Assembly: GCA_036390995.1 (NCBI GenBank)
Contig: DASWAT010000095.1
Location: forward strand, 1-29,283
Source of the DNA: DASQQQ01 sp036390995
GTDB taxonomy: Bacteria > Actinomycetota > UBA4738 > HRBIN12
Direction: 5' to 3'
Length of the DNA stretch: 29,283 nucleotides
This document shows, one piece after another, positions 1 through 6,807 of this stretch (its first letter is position 1; each line of letters begins with the position of its first letter). The notes under the pieces were generated by a model that was not told where the DNA came from, made no database searches, and saw nothing but the letters and a program-made list of their open reading frames with translations. A program made the position numbers and the translations under genes.

Positions 1-802
1 CCGCGATCTGCCCCCGCTCGTCCTGCCGCTCCTCGGCCATCCGGTTCGACAGCGCCTTCAGAACCTGCTCGCGATCCTGCAGTTCCCTGTGGGCTTCCTC
101 GAGCGCCTTGCTACGGAAGAACATCTGCCTCGCCAACAGCAGCGGCAGGATGAAGATGGGAATCGACCAGAAACCAACTCCGTCAATCAAGAAGAACTTG
201 GCGAGGATGAGTCCAAGAAGGCCCAGGCCAACGTAGCTGATGAGGAACTCGCTGAGACGGCCAATCTTCAACTCGGTGATGACTTTCCACGGCGGCATGC
301 CAAGGTCCAGACTTGCCGCCATTGCCACCAGACCGCTATTCACTAGGTAGTCGGCAATCGCGGCTGCTGTAGCCGCAGCCAGAAGGACGCCGGGCGAGAC
401 CTCGCTTATGGGAGAAGTGACCATCGCGTGGAATAGCGTCCCAGCAGCAAGGACAGCGAGAGCGATCTGACAGGCGTTGAAGAATGCTTTGAAAGCCCCG
501 AAACCTCGCCGGAACTCACGTGGATTGAACGAGCCAACCAACGCTGTCAGAGCGGCAGCCGTAGGAGAGTAAAGGAAAGCCACTGCCATGAGCAGTGGAA
601 ATCCCATGCTGATTTGCGTGCCTCTCCAGAGAGGAACAGGTACGAGTTCGACGAGGGCCACCAGAACCGCCCAGACAAGTAGATTGGCGTGCAGGACCTC
701 GGGGTTAGCCACCGCGTGGACCACTAACCCGGTGATCGTCGGTAGGACTACGGCAAGCACGAAGGCCTCTACCGCGAATTTGCTGGTCTTTGCCTCTGCC
801 AC
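1..802 (-). CDS. Membrane histidine kinase, paralogue of the kinase at 1244-2677 (3' end outside window)
   Basis: The minus frame is open from about 832 to the left edge. I chose GTG at 802-800 because AGGGG at 814-810 lies 7 nt upstream; an ATG at 832 has no ribosome binding site. The first ~220 residues are hydrophobic with several membrane segments. They align with the other kinase: LVELVPVPLW matches LADLMPVVLW, NPREFRRG matches DRREFKRE, and LLLARQMFFR matches LFLARQMFMR. A helical linker follows (KALEEAHRELQDREQVLK), then NRMAEERQDERGQIA, the lead-in to a HisKA_3 dimerisation helix. The phospho-accepting histidine and ATPase domain lie beyond the edge, so kinase function is inferred from the paralogue. 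Base composition is about 57% GC by eye in a counted stretch, below the rest of the window. The cognate LuxR-type regulator is not in view. Confidence 0.8.
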   Translation of the reverse strand, partial: MAEAKTSKFAVEAFVLAVVLPTITGLVVHAVANPEVLHANLLVWAVLVALVELVPVPLWRGTQISMGFPLLMAVAFLYSPTAAALTALVGSFNPREFRRGFGAFKAFFNACQIALAVLAAGTLFHAMVTSPISEVSPGVLLAAATAAAIADYLVNSGLVAMAASLDLGMPPWKVITELKIGRLSEFLISYVGLGLLGLILAKFFLIDGVGFWSIPIFILPLLLARQMFFRSKALEEAHRELQDREQVLKALSNRMAEERQDERGQIA

Positions 803-875
803 CGAACGTCCCCTAACCCCCGGGAAACCCATCAACAACCTACATCCATATTGGCGTTCCAGGCTCCCCGTTGAA

Positions 876-893
876 ACCACCCGCTCGGGTGGT
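876..893. repeat. Perfect 8-bp inverted repeat, possible operator
   Basis: ACCACCCG and CGGGTGGT flank a 2-nt centre (CT). The repeat sits in the region between the divergent kinase gene (start 802) and the small peptide gene (start 1076). The tight spacing suits a dimeric DNA-binding protein better than an RNA hairpin. No regulator is assigned. Confidence 0.4.
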
Positions 894-968
894 AGGAGGA
901 GCGCCCACCCCTACTGCAGAAGCTGTAGGGAGGTCACCCGGCTTGTCGGTCGGCTGGGGGACACCCGA

Positions 969-1075
969 TAGTCTCCGTGACATCCCCCGAAATGGGATGC
1001 AGGCAGTTCAATTGGTGATTTGTGAGGTGGCCTTTCGGCCGCCGACAGGGTTAATCGAGGGAGGAGGTGCACCAC
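969..1075 (+). promoter_or_regulatory. Possible promoter and structured leader of the 27-codon peptide gene
   Basis: TAGTCT at 969-974 could be a -10 box. TTGTCG at 943-948 is a possible but widely spaced -35 (20 nt). The following ~95 nt contain a 7-bp hairpin, 1026-1032 with 1037-1043 (one G-U pair, TTTC loop), just before the SD GGAGGTG at 1063-1069. The leader matches no riboswitch class I recognise. The rest of 803-968 shows only the palindrome at 876-893 and no credible gene. Confidence 0.35.
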
Positions 1076-1159
1076 ATGAAGCTGGCTAAGAGGCTCGCAG
1101 TTGCGATGGGCTCCCTGCTGGCCCTGGTGCTCGCTGGCGGGGCTCACATCCGCTGGTAG
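1076..1159 (+). CDS. 27-residue hydrophobic peptide with signal-like sequence
   Basis: ATG at 1076 lies 8 nt after GGAGG within GGGAGGAGGTG (1059-1069), the strongest SD in the window; TAG is at 1157-1159. The product is MKLAKRLAVAMGSLLALVLA followed by GGAHIRW. It has a basic N-terminus (K2, K5, R6), a hydrophobic core of about 14 residues, a small-residue LAGGA stretch and a short polar tail ending in Trp. It looks like a signal peptide with a tiny cargo or a one-helix membrane peptide. A terminator follows 24 nt later. It is flanked by two paralogous membrane kinases on the opposite strand, so a peptide-signal role is an attractive inference. A regulatory leader peptide or a stress-type small membrane protein are alternatives. 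I do not recognise the family. Confidence 0.6.
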   Translation: MKLAKRLAVAMGSLLALVLAGGAHIRW

Positions 1160-1182
1160 CCCGAGAAGACGGAGAGACTGCC

Positions 1183-1215
1183 AACTAGGTCCCGAGAATC
1201 GGTCGGGACCTAGTT
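1183..1215. terminator. Rho-independent terminator, 13-bp perfect stem
   Basis: AACTAGGTCCCGA (1183-1195) pairs perfectly with TCGGGACCTAGTT (1203-1215) around a 7-nt loop. On the plus strand T-rich sequence follows (TTTGCGTTT). The stem lies between the convergent ends of the peptide gene (1159) and the kinase gene (stop at 1244), so it may serve both directions. The plus orientation has the better T tract. Confidence 0.75.
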
Positions 1216-1243
1216 TGCGTTTGGGGCTTGGAGCGGACCTCGG

Positions 1244-2677
1244 TTAGCCCACCTCCAGCGGGAAACGAGCCACCACCGAAGTTCCATAGCCTGGCAACGA
1301 CTCGATTCTGAACACCCCACCAATCAGCTCCACTCGTTCACGCATTAGTTCAATCCCGAAGTGCGCCTCACGGTCAACGCTTGCAGGAAGGAACCCCCGC
1401 CCGTCGTCCTCAACCACCAGACGGATGACTCCTTGATCGACCTGGAGACTCACGCAGATCCGTCGAGCTTCGGCGTATCGAGCCGCATTCGTCATGGCTT
1501 CTCTCGCGACTTGGTAGACGAGTAACTGAGTGAGAGGTGTACCGCCAACCTCCTCGAGGCTTAGGTCGAATCTTGGATGCAGCTCCTGTTCAAGATGACG
1601 GGCCAAGAGTCGAATCGTCCCAGCCAATCCGCTGGGCCCAAGCGGAGAGCGGCGCAGATTACTGATAAGCACGCGAATCGCTTCGTTTGCGCTGGCTGCT
1701 GCTTGCAGCAGGCTGGGGATGTCGCCTTCAAGGTCAAGCAGCCGCCCGGTGGCAAGGTCCTGTCTGATGACCTGACCCATGAGATGGACCTTGTAGAGAG
1801 GTGGAAGCACCTCATCGTGGAGCCCAGCTGCCACGCTCAAACGCTCATCTCGTCGCTCGTCAGCAATCTTGGACGAGACATCACGAATGACATGAGTCTT
1901 CTCGTCAAGAGCCTCAGTGGCTCGGCTGAACTGCCTATCGCGCATGAACATCTGCCGAGCCAGGAACAGGGGAATGACAAAGGCCACCAGACCCCAGTTA
2001 CCGGCGGAACTGTGCACCGTTGCCAGGACGACCGCAAGGAGTCCAAAGCACCCATAACCAATCAAGAAGGGCGCGGGCCGCCCCCGCCCATACACCTCCC
2101 GCACAAGCCCAAGCAGGCTCTCACCGGTGAGGAGATGGGATCCCACAATCGCGAGCGTATTGTTTATCGCCATGTCGCAGATGAGGGCGACGAAGGCAAA
2201 GACCAAGACAGTAGGCCAAACGTCGGTGTCTCCGCCGAGTTCGTGAAACGTGTAGGAAGCTGCCAAGACACTGATTGCTACATTGCTCCTGTTAAACAAA
2301 CCGCGCATGAGACTGATCTCTCGTTTGAACTCACGACGATCAGTGGTCGCAACAAAGGCCAGCAGTGCTGCCATGAAGGGTGAGAAGATCATCCCCGCTG
2401 CGAGGAGCACTGGAAGCGACATCGTCAGTTCGACCGAGTCCCACAGAACGACGGGCATGAGATCAGCCAGGCAGACGACTGGTACCCACGCGAGAAGCGC
2501 GACAAGCTTCGGTGCCACCCCCTCATTCGAAGTCGCGAGCCCCACGACAAGAAGGGCGACCGCCACCGCCGTTCCCGCGGACTCCAAGAGACGGACGGCG
2601 AGCGGCTCTTGCATGGGTGAGCGAGGTTCCCGCGGGAGCATGCGGGGAACCGGAACGCGTGTGGCGGCTGCTGACAT
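1244..2677 (-). CDS. Polytopic membrane sensor histidine kinase (HisKA_3 / NarL-type)
   Basis: ATG at 2677 is preceded by a strong SD (GGAGGGAGG at 2693-2685), giving 477 residues. Residues ~30-240 form a multi-pass membrane domain shared with the kinase at 1-802. Residues ~245-275 are a helical linker. GLHDEVLPPL carries the predicted phospho-accepting His287 of a HisKA_3 domain. The ATPase domain has the N box around Asn397 (REAMTNAARYA), DGRG at 425-428 and a final GIELMRERVELIGG stretch typical of NarL/ComP/LiaS-type kinases. Such kinases normally phosphorylate LuxR-type regulators, and none is encoded next door. The regulator at 2836 is OmpR-type and has its own kinase, so this one is probably an orphan here. 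The stimulus is unknown; no periplasmic domain is visible. Confidence 0.9.
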   Translation of the reverse strand: MSAAATRVPVPRMLPREPRSPMQEPLAVRLLESAGTAVAVALLVVGLATSNEGVAPKLVALLAWVPVVCLADLMPVVLWDSVELTMSLPVLLAAGMIFSPFMAALLAFVATTDRREFKREISLMRGLFNRSNVAISVLAASYTFHELGGDTDVWPTVLVFAFVALICDMAINNTLAIVGSHLLTGESLLGLVREVYGRGRPAPFLIGYGCFGLLAVVLATVHSSAGNWGLVAFVIPLFLARQMFMRDRQFSRATEALDEKTHVIRDVSSKIADERRDERLSVAAGLHDEVLPPLYKVHLMGQVIRQDLATGRLLDLEGDIPSLLQAAASANEAIRVLISNLRRSPLGPSGLAGTIRLLARHLEQELHPRFDLSLEEVGGTPLTQLLVYQVAREAMTNAARYAEARRICVSLQVDQGVIRLVVEDDGRGFLPASVDREAHFGIELMRERVELIGGVFRIESLPGYGTSVVARFPLEVG

Positions 2678-2822
2678 CCTGGCCCCTCCCTCCAGGATTC
2701 CTTTGCCCCGTGAGTTGGCGGAATCTTAGGGAAAGGGGCCGACAGGACTCAAGACAGACAAAACCTATCCGTTTGCCCGGCATCCTCGCGGCGTCCAGCC
2801 CGCGAGACCCCCAGCTCACGGG

Positions 2823-2828
2823 TACCAT
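2823..2828 (+). promoter_or_regulatory. -10 box (TACCAT) for a leaderless transcript
   Basis: TACCAT lies 7 nt before the GTG at 2836. No SD precedes that start, so translation probably begins at the transcript 5' end. No clear -35 was found. Confidence 0.45.
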
Positions 2829-2835
2829 CTCGGCC

Positions 2836-3537
2836 GTGAAGCCCCGCATCCTGGTCGTCGAGGACGAACCGTCGATCTCGGAGCCACTCGCCGAGAGTCT
2901 CGGGCGGGAGGGGTTCGACCCGGAGCTCGCCCCCAGCCTTGCCTCGGCCCGTGAGGCCTTCGAACGGCAACCCCCAGACCTGGTCCTCCTGGACGTGATG
3001 TTGCCCGACGGTGACGGCCGGGACCTCGCCAAGGAGATCCGCAAGAGCTCGGACGTTCCCATCATCATGCTGACCGCTCGGGGCGAGGAGATCGACCGCG
3101 TGGTCGGCTTGGAGCTCGGAGCCGACGACTACGTCGTGAAGCCATTCTCGATGCGTGAGCTGGTCGCCCGGATCCGGGCCATCATGCGCCGCGGCAAGCT
3201 CAGCGAACGTCGAGGGGCGATGGACGTCGGGGAGATCCATCTCGACCCGGCGTCGAGAACCGTCACGAAGGCGGGGGGTGCCGTGGAGATGGCGGCGCGT
3301 GAGTTCGACCTCCTCCACATGCTCATGGCCAACGCGGGCCAGGTGCTCCGCCGGGAGCAGATCATGGACGAGGTCTGGGACTCCCACTGGTTCGGGCCCA
3401 CGAAGACCCTCGACGTCCACATCTCGTGGCTCCGCAAGAAGATCGAGGACGACCCCTCGGCTCCTCGATACATCACGACGATCCGAGGTGTGGGGTTCCG
3501 GTTCGCTTCACAGGAGGAGTTCGCCCCCGACGACTAG
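2836..3537 (+). CDS. OmpR/PhoB-type response regulator
   Basis: GTG at 2836 starts MKPRILVVEDEPSISE, a canonical receiver N-terminus; the upstream open frame has no homology-like content. The receiver has acidic D10/E11, phospho-acceptor Asp53 (LLDVMLPDGDG), Thr80 and Lys102 (VVKPF). Residues ~130-228 are a winged-helix DNA-binding domain with REFDLLHML and the typical end RYITTIRGVGFRF. The length, 233 residues, is normal. The kinase gene follows after 9 nt and the two form a two-component pair. Their target genes are not evident; the small envelope protein at 4993 has its own apparent promoter and could be one of them. Confidence 0.95.
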   Translation: MKPRILVVEDEPSISEPLAESLGREGFDPELAPSLASAREAFERQPPDLVLLDVMLPDGDGRDLAKEIRKSSDVPIIMLTARGEEIDRVVGLELGADDYVVKPFSMRELVARIRAIMRRGKLSERRGAMDVGEIHLDPASRTVTKAGGAVEMAAREFDLLHMLMANAGQVLRREQIMDEVWDSHWFGPTKTLDVHISWLRKKIEDDPSAPRYITTIRGVGFRFASQEEFAPDD

Positions 3538-3546
3538 GAGGCTCCT

Positions 3547-4956
3547 ACGAAGGTCCGGACCCGCCTCGTCCTGGCGTTCGCCTACATCCTGTTGACGGTC
3601 ATCGTCGCCCTCGAAGTCCCGCTCGCCATCAACCTGCAGCGGCGAGCGCGAACCGACTTCGAGTCCCAGGCGAAGATCAGCACGCTGCAGATCGCCCAGG
3701 CCATCGGGGCGGAGCGGGTGGCCAAAGCGGTGAACTCGCAGCGGCCGCTCGCGCGAACCGCGCTCCAACGCTGGATCTCCGCACCCGGTCGGTTTTCCCA
3801 GACCGAGGACGGCCGGGTCATCGTGGTCGACGCGAAGGGTGTGCTGATCGCCGACTCGCTTGGGAGCCAGAACCTCGGACGTGCGTACGCCACCCCCGGC
3901 CGGTTCGAGCTGCAACAGGTGCTTGCTACGCAGGCGCCCTTCGCCACGACCCGGCACAGCATCAGCCTCGGCCAGGACATCCTCGTCGCCGCCGCCCCCA
4001 TCGTGGACGAGAGGCTGTTCTACGGCGCGATCCGCATCACGGAGAGCATGGCGGGGATCCAGGAGCAGGTGCGGCGATCGATCCTCGGGCTTGCGGTCAT
4101 CGGTTTCGCCAGCCTGCTCGCTGGGCTCATCATCGCCTTCGGCCTCGCGGAGTCGTTCTCCGGACCGCTCCGTCGCCTGGCACGGGCAGCCAGGAGGCTC
4201 GGAGGCGGCGACCTCGGAGCTCGAGCGGAGACAAGCAAGGGTGCGAGGGAGATCGCCCAGCTCGCCCAGACCTTCGACGACATGGCCGACCGGCTTGCGC
4301 AGACGGTTCGGGCACAGCGGGAGTTCGTGGCGAACGCCTCGCATCAACTCCGCACCCCACTCACCGGCATGAAGCTGCGCCTGGAATCGGCCATCGAGCA
4401 GGCCCCCACGGACGATCTTCGCCGTGACCTCGAGGCCGCCGACAAGGAGGTCGACAGGCTGGCCGGCATCGTGGAGCGGCTCCTCGTGATGGCTCGGCGC
4501 GTCGAGGAGGGCGGCCCGGCCGAGGTCGACGTCGGCGAGGCCGTCCAGCGCGCCGCCGAGCGCTGGGGCGATCGCGCCAGACAGCTCGGCTCCACCCTCA
4601 CCGTGCTCGGGTCCGGCGGCCAGGCCCTCGGGCAGACCGAGGACCTCGATCAGATCCTCGACAACCTGCTCGACAACGCCATCTCGTACGCACCCGGACC
4701 GATCACCGTCGAGACCGCTCGGGAGGACGGCCGGGTGCTCGTGGCGGTAGAAGACCGGGGGCCCGGGATCGCCGCCGAGGATCGCCCCCGGGTCACGGAG
4801 CGGTTCTTCCGCGGTCCAGGCGCTCCCCCGGGCGGTTCAGGCCTGGGCCTGGCCATCGTGCGTGAGCTGGCCGAGAAGTGGGGCGGCACCGTCTCGGTGC
4901 AAGTTCCCGCCGAGGGCGGGACGCGGGTGGAGATCCGCCTACGCGCCACCTCTTAA
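3547..4956 (+). CDS. HAMP-domain sensor histidine kinase, apparent ACG start
   Basis: This is the partner of the preceding regulator. AGGAGG at 3536-3541 is followed 5 nt later by ACG AAG GTC CGG (3547), where ATG would be expected. Starting there gives KVRTRLVLAFAYILLTVIVA, a basic start and complete first membrane helix. The nearest standard start, TTG at 3592, would cut that helix in half. Residues ~30-175 are an extracytoplasmic sensor, a second helix (LAVIGFASLLAGLIIAF) follows, then HAMP. His266 in NASHQLRTPL is the phospho-acceptor. The ATPase domain has N377 in DNLLDNA, EDRGPGI and GSGLGLAIV. The predicted length is 469 residues. Identity is certain; the start codon is the open question (true ACG initiation or a sequence variant of ATG). 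Confidence 0.93.
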   Translation, partial: TKVRTRLVLAFAYILLTVIVALEVPLAINLQRRARTDFESQAKISTLQIAQAIGAERVAKAVNSQRPLARTALQRWISAPGRFSQTEDGRVIVVDAKGVLIADSLGSQNLGRAYATPGRFELQQVLATQAPFATTRHSISLGQDILVAAAPIVDERLFYGAIRITESMAGIQEQVRRSILGLAVIGFASLLAGLIIAFGLAESFSGPLRRLARAARRLGGGDLGARAETSKGAREIAQLAQTFDDMADRLAQTVRAQREFVANASHQLRTPLTGMKLRLESAIEQAPTDDLRRDLEAADKEVDRLAGIVERLLVMARRVEEGGPAEVDVGEAVQRAAERWGDRARQLGSTLTVLGSGGQALGQTEDLDQILDNLLDNAISYAPGPITVETAREDGRVLVAVEDRGPGIAAEDRPRVTERFFRGPGAPPGGSGLGLAIVRELAEKWGGTVSVQVPAEGGTRVEIRLRATS

Positions 4957-4979
4957 CCTGGCGTTATCCAGCACGGGGC

Positions 4980-4985
4980 TACCCT
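4980..4985 (+). promoter_or_regulatory. -10 box (TACCCT) for a leaderless transcript
   Basis: TACCCT lies 7 nt before ATG at 4993, and the spacer (GGGGGCG) has no convincing SD. It suggests the acidic membrane-protein gene has its own promoter just after the kinase gene ends at 4956. Confidence 0.5.
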
Positions 4986-4992
4986 GGGGGCG

Positions 4993-5370
4993 ATGAAGCG
5001 CGCGCTGATGGTGATCGCCTATGGGCTCGCGGGGATCCTGGTGGCCGGTGCGCTCACGGCTGGCGCGTGGGCGCTCGCGGGCAAGGACATCAGCCAGCCC
5101 GCGCCGCTCACGTTCCCGGCGGAGGCGGCCCAGCTCTCGCCCAAGCCCACCGAATCGCCCGAAAAGGATCACGGGGAGAAGCACGAGGCCACGCCGGACG
5201 AGCACGGATCCACCTCCCCGAGCCCCGAGGACAACGGCGGAAACGACCTCTCGGGGTCCGGCTCGGACACCGGAACGAGCGAGGACCACTCCTCGGGCAC
5301 GCCGGACCCGTCGGGTACCCCGGACCCGTCGGACGACTCTCACAGCTCCGACGGTCACGAGGACGACTGA
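4993..5370 (+). CDS. Small membrane-anchored or secreted protein with acidic low-complexity tail
   Basis: The product is 125 residues. MKRALMVIAYGLAGILVAGA is a basic start plus a hydrophobic helix (about residues 5-29), either a signal anchor or a signal peptide. The rest is hydrophilic and probably disordered, rich in Ser, Asp, Glu, Pro, Gly and His, ending in GHEDD. Around residues 104-115 TPDPSG is repeated, mirrored by an 18-nt period in the DNA (CCGGACCCGTCGG at 5302-5314 and 5320-5332). I recognise no domain. It sits directly behind a two-component system, so it could be a regulon member or an accessory envelope protein; that is inference from position only. Histidines among the acidic residues could bind metal, but nothing proves it. 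Confidence 0.7.
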   Translation: MKRALMVIAYGLAGILVAGALTAGAWALAGKDISQPAPLTFPAEAAQLSPKPTESPEKDHGEKHEATPDEHGSTSPSPEDNGGNDLSGSGSDTGTSEDHSSGTPDPSGTPDPSDDSHSSDGHEDD

Positions 5371-5415
5371 GCCTGGTCCGAAGCGCCGGACCGAACCCCG
5401 TGTCATCGGCCGGGG

Positions 5416-5440
5416 TATCGTGGGCGGGATGAGGCCATGA
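5416..5440 (+). promoter_or_regulatory. -10 box followed by a possible leaderless three-codon upstream ORF
   Basis: TATCGT (5416-5421) lies 7 nt before ATG at 5429, the same geometry as other leaderless starts here. That ATG opens only ATG-AGG-CCA-TGA (5429-5440). Its stop overlaps the ATG of the PGPGW gene at 5437. Either the mini-ORF is a coupling device or GATGAGG acts as a weak SD for 5437. Confidence 0.35.
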
Positions 5441-5757
5441 GCTCCGGAGCGAAGCAGGTCGCGCGGTGGGTGTGGTTCCCGTTCCGGATGACCGTGCGGT
5501 TCATCCTGCGCAACGGCAAACGGATCGGCGTGACCGTCGTCGGGTTGATCCTCCTGCTCGCCGGGCTGGTCATGATGGTGACGCCGGGGCCCGGTCTCCT
5601 GCTCATCGTCGCCGGCCTGGCCGTGCTGGCCACCGAGTACGTGTGGGCCGAGCGAGCGCTGAACCTGGCCAAGCAGAAGGCGCAGCAGGCCAAGGACAAG
5701 GTCACCGGGGGTGGCCGCAGGAGCGGGCCGAGATCCGGCGACGAACCTCCGGGCTAG
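5437..5757 (+). CDS. PGPGW-family transmembrane protein
   Basis: The product is 106 residues. A short basic stretch precedes two membrane helices: residues ~27-45 (RIGVTVVGLILLLAGLVMM) and ~50-66. Between them is VTPGPGLLLIVAGLAVLATEY, matching the family of small actinobacterial membrane proteins named for a PGPGW signature (here PGPGL). The tail (LAKQKAQQAKDKVTGG) is a basic amphipathic helix. The molecular function of the family is unknown. The gene ends 7 nt before the DUF72 gene, so the two are probably cotranscribed. Confidence 0.8.
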   Translation: MSSGAKQVARWVWFPFRMTVRFILRNGKRIGVTVVGLILLLAGLVMMVTPGPGLLLIVAGLAVLATEYVWAERALNLAKQKAQQAKDKVTGGGRRSGPRSGDEPPG

Positions 5758-5764
5758 GCGGACC

Positions 5765-6667
5765 ATGGGCCGCATCCTCATCGGGACCTCCAGCTGGACC
5801 GATCCCACGCTCGTGAAGGAGGGCCATTTCTACCCGCCCTCGGCGAAGTCCGCCGAGGCACGGCTGAAGTACTACGCCACGCAGTTCCCACTCGTGGAGG
5901 TCGACTCCACGTACTACTTCCCACCCTCCGAGCGGAACGCGGTGCTGTGGATCGAGCGCACACCGAAGGACTTCACGTTCAACGTCAAGGCCTACTCGCT
6001 GCTCACGAACCACCCAACCCGGCGCGATTCGCTCTACAAGGATCTGGCGGCCGAGCTGCCGAAGGAGCTCGAGGGCAAGCGGAACCTGTACCGCGACAAG
6101 CTCTCGGAGGAGATCGTCGAGCAGGTCTGGCAGCGGTTCCACGACGCGCTGATGCCGCTGCATTCGGCGGGCAAGCTCGGTGTGGTGCTCTTCCAGTTCC
6201 CGCAGTGGTTCGTGATCGGCCGCAAGAGCAAGGACTACATCCTGGAGTGCAGGGAACGCCTGGCCGACTTCCGGATCGCCGTCGAGCTCCGGCACAAGAG
6301 CTGGCTGGAAGAACCCAACACCGAGGAGACGCTCTCGTTCCTGGAGGAGCACGACCTGCCCTTCGTCTGCGTGGACATGCCGCAGGGGTTCGAGTCGAGC
6401 CTGCCACCGGTCGCGGCGGCTACCACGGAGGACCTGGCGATGGTGCGGTTCCACGGCCGCAACACCGAGGCCTGGAACGCGAAGTCGGACACGGCGTCGG
6501 AGCGCTTCCGGTATGAGTACTCGCAGGCGGAGCTCCTGGAGTGGGTCCCGAAGATCGAGGGCCTCTCCGAGCAGGCCCGCGAGACCCACGTGCTCATGAA
6601 TAACTGCTACCGGGACTTCGCCGTGAACAACGCCCGTCAGCTCGGCTCGTTGCTCGAACCCGAGTGA
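5765..6667 (+). CDS. DUF72 (YecE-like) TIM-barrel protein
   Basis: The product is 300 residues from ATG at 5765; the frame is open further upstream but that part overlaps the previous gene. Diagnostic DUF72 segments are present: IGTSSWTDP near the N-terminus, FYPP, YYATQFPLVEVDSTYY, FNVKAYSLLTNHP, GVVLFQFPQWF, RIAVELRHKSW and MVRFHGRN. The fold is a TIM barrel resembling metal-dependent endonuclease/isomerase barrels, but the biochemical activity of the family is not firmly established. It follows the PGPGW gene after 7 nt. Downstream lies a strong hairpin and then a photolyase remnant. Confidence 0.9.
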   Translation: MGRILIGTSSWTDPTLVKEGHFYPPSAKSAEARLKYYATQFPLVEVDSTYYFPPSERNAVLWIERTPKDFTFNVKAYSLLTNHPTRRDSLYKDLAAELPKELEGKRNLYRDKLSEEIVEQVWQRFHDALMPLHSAGKLGVVLFQFPQWFVIGRKSKDYILECRERLADFRIAVELRHKSWLEEPNTEETLSFLEEHDLPFVCVDMPQGFESSLPPVAAATTEDLAMVRFHGRNTEAWNAKSDTASERFRYEYSQAELLEWVPKIEGLSEQARETHVLMNNCYRDFAVNNARQLGSLLEPE

Positions 6668-6704
6668 GCCCACCGGCGTGGATCGCCGCCGGACCGGAAA
6701 AGGA

Positions 6705-6761
6705 GTCTGGCCCGGACCCGCGGGCGCACCCGCGTGGAAGGGAGGGTAGTCCGGGCCAGAC
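6705..6761 (+). terminator. Long inverted repeat with nested hairpin downstream of the DUF72 gene
   Basis: GTCTGGCCCGGAC (6705-6717) pairs perfectly with GTCCGGGCCAGAC (6749-6761). Inside, CGCGGG (6719-6724) pairs with CCCGCG (6729-6734) around a 4-nt loop, leaving a purine-rich single strand (6735-6748). No run of T follows, so this is not a classic intrinsic terminator. It most likely stabilises or ends the transcript of the genes at 5437-6667. A structured small RNA is an alternative. A further short stem (CCGGA/TCCGG) lies near 6775-6795. Confidence 0.5.
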
Positions 6762-6807
6762 TAGTTCGCCGGAACCGGAACGATCGGCTCCGGATATCCC
6801 CCTAAGC

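Noticed and set aside
89..346. Plus-strand ORF of 85 residues near the left edge, and the 588-971 plus ORF
   Set aside because: Both lie opposite the histidine kinase frame that is open across 1-802 and aligns with its paralogue; their products look like antisense shadows.
803..1075. Leader considered as a c-di-GMP or cobalamin riboswitch
   Set aside because: The conserved core sequences of those classes are not present; only simple hairpins are visible.
1577..2383. Plus-strand ORF of 268 residues inside the second kinase gene
   Set aside because: It is antisense to a fully supported histidine kinase with a good SD; no SD, domain or plausible composition of its own.
5302..5332. 18-nt tandem repeat considered as a minisatellite or mobile feature
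   Set aside because: It has only two units and is explained by the TPDPSG amino acid repeat within the coding region.
6690..6800. Inverted-repeat region considered as tRNA-Sec or bacterial SRP RNA
   Set aside because: No T-loop (GGTTCRANTC), anticodon or CCA for a tRNA, and no GGAAGGGAGCAGC-type apical motif of SRP RNA.
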